NCBI GenBank assembly: GCA_005773755.1
Contig: SXHE01000225.1
Coordinates: 1-5,339 of the forward strand
DNA from: Planctomycetia bacterium
GTDB lineage: Bacteria > Planctomycetota > Planctomycetia > Gemmatales > Gemmataceae
DNA length: 5,339 nt
Direction: 5' to 3'
This document shows, piece by piece, positions 4,785 through 5,339 of the stretch. The position numbers and the translations under genes are program-made. The notes beneath the pieces were generated by a model. The model was given only the letters and a program-made list of their open reading frames with translations, had not been told where the DNA came from and ran no database searches. The stretch's first letter is position 1. Every line of letters begins with the position of its first letter.

Positions 4785-5339
4785 TTATGGCTTCGGCGGG
4801 TCGGGGAGGCCGAGCAGCGCCAGGGGCGAGGGCGGCTTCGGCTTCGACAACTGCCGAACCGCAGCGTCGAAGAACGGCAGCCCGAACGACGGGGCTGGCT
4901 GCTTCGGTGCGTTCTTCTGCAACAGCTTGTTGAGGTCCAACCCCTTCTGACACGCGCCGGCCAGGTCCACAAGCGGGCTGCTGAACACGTCCAGGGGCTT
5001 CTGCGAGTTGTTCGCGTCCCCGCGGTACACTCGCAGTCTCGCTTCGAAGGCGTTCTTCGCGTCCTGCACGCCCTGATCTAGATCGGGGATGATGTGGATG
5101 CGGCCCAGGTACACCGCGTAGTATTTCCCAGCGTTCGCCTCGACCTCGGCGCGGTCCTTCGCGGTCGCCACGTCGGTGGCCGCGTCCATCAGCACCGCGT
5201 AGGCCTCTTTCTTCTCGCGGTAGATCATCAGGGCCAACTCGCGCTGCCGCAGTTCGGCCTCGATCTCGCGCCGCGCCCCTTCGTTCTCCTCGGCGGTTCT
5301 GCGCGCCGCAGTGTCCTTCTGCTGTTGGGCGAGTTGTTC
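4785..5339 (-). CDS. C-terminal part of an uncharacterised coiled-coil protein (5' end outside window)
   Basis: The frame is open from the window edge at 5339 to a TAA at 4787-4785, showing 184 residues. A TTG at 5237 is not the start, because the frame continues upstream with coding character. Visible residues 1-50 (QLAQQQKDTAARR, REIEAELRQRELALMIYREKKEAY) are rich in Glu, Arg, Gln and Ala and should form a long helix or coiled coil. A second helical part follows (DAATDVATAKDRAEVEANAG, then YYAVYLGRIHIIPDLDQGVQ and a helix with NAFEARLRVY). The tail is Pro/Lys-rich, ending LGLPDPPKP. Similar helical proteins often have an N-terminal membrane anchor, but that part is not visible. I cannot assign a function. 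The gene converges on aroF with 19 bp between stops and no obvious terminator hairpin. Confidence 0.72.
   Translation of the reverse strand, partial: EQLAQQQKDTAARRTAEENEGARREIEAELRQRELALMIYREKKEAYAVLMDAATDVATAKDRAEVEANAGKYYAVYLGRIHIIPDLDQGVQDAKNAFEARLRVYRGDANNSQKPLDVFSSPLVDLAGACQKGLDLNKLLQKNAPKQPAPSFGLPFFDAAVRQLSKPKPPSPLALLGLPDPPKP

Noticed and set aside
3397..4950. 517-codon plus-strand open frame
   Set aside because: It overlaps aroF in another frame and extends antisense into both neighbouring genes; no recognisable motif.

Overview
The window looks like a piece of a large, GC-rich planctomycete chromosome, most likely from the Gemmata group (Gemmataceae). The reasons are strong G/C bias at third codon positions, a secreted CotH-type kinase homologue of the kind common in planctomycetes, a C-terminal fragment resembling planctomycete haem-binding proteins with a carbohydrate-binding-like tail, mostly single-gene units on both strands, and poorly conserved uncharacterised proteins. 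The taxonomic assignment is inference; there is no rRNA or other phylogenetic marker here apart from aroF.

Layout. Positions 1-449 (+) hold the last 148 codons of a large protein, with a cytochrome-like helix followed by a beta-sandwich. Positions 450-602 are intergenic and carry a compact block of overlapping inverted repeats (about 471-556), resembling a dispersed REP-like or terminator-type element. Positions 603-1073 (+) encode a 156-residue protein with two Cys4 zinc-ribbon-like modules, followed by a doubtful 23-codon ORF (1091-1162). Facing it, 1175-2563 (-) encodes a secreted CotH-family kinase-like protein. After a 194-bp gap, 2758-3636 (-) encodes a two-helix membrane protein with two PH-like repeats, probably DUF6585-like. 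A 115-bp divergent control region (3637-3751) separates that gene from aroF (3752-4765, +), a type I-beta DAHP synthase with an N-terminal ACT/ferredoxin-like regulatory domain. Convergent with aroF after only 19 bp is the 3' end of a coiled-coil protein gene (4785-5339, -) that runs off the window.

The genes do not form an obvious pathway or operon. AroF is the only one with a firmly assignable reaction, the entry step of the shikimate pathway; the others are an envelope or extracytoplasmic set (haem-binding-like protein, CotH-like kinase, membrane PH-like protein) plus a putative metal-binding protein. The most informative non-coding segment is the divergent region before aroF. It holds a near-symmetric -10 element readable on both strands, a 14-bp perfect GC palindrome, and a small hairpin over the ribosome binding site of the leftward gene. 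I see no CRISPR array, transposase, tRNA, phage gene, or defence or biosynthetic system, and nothing that supports a wholly new system.
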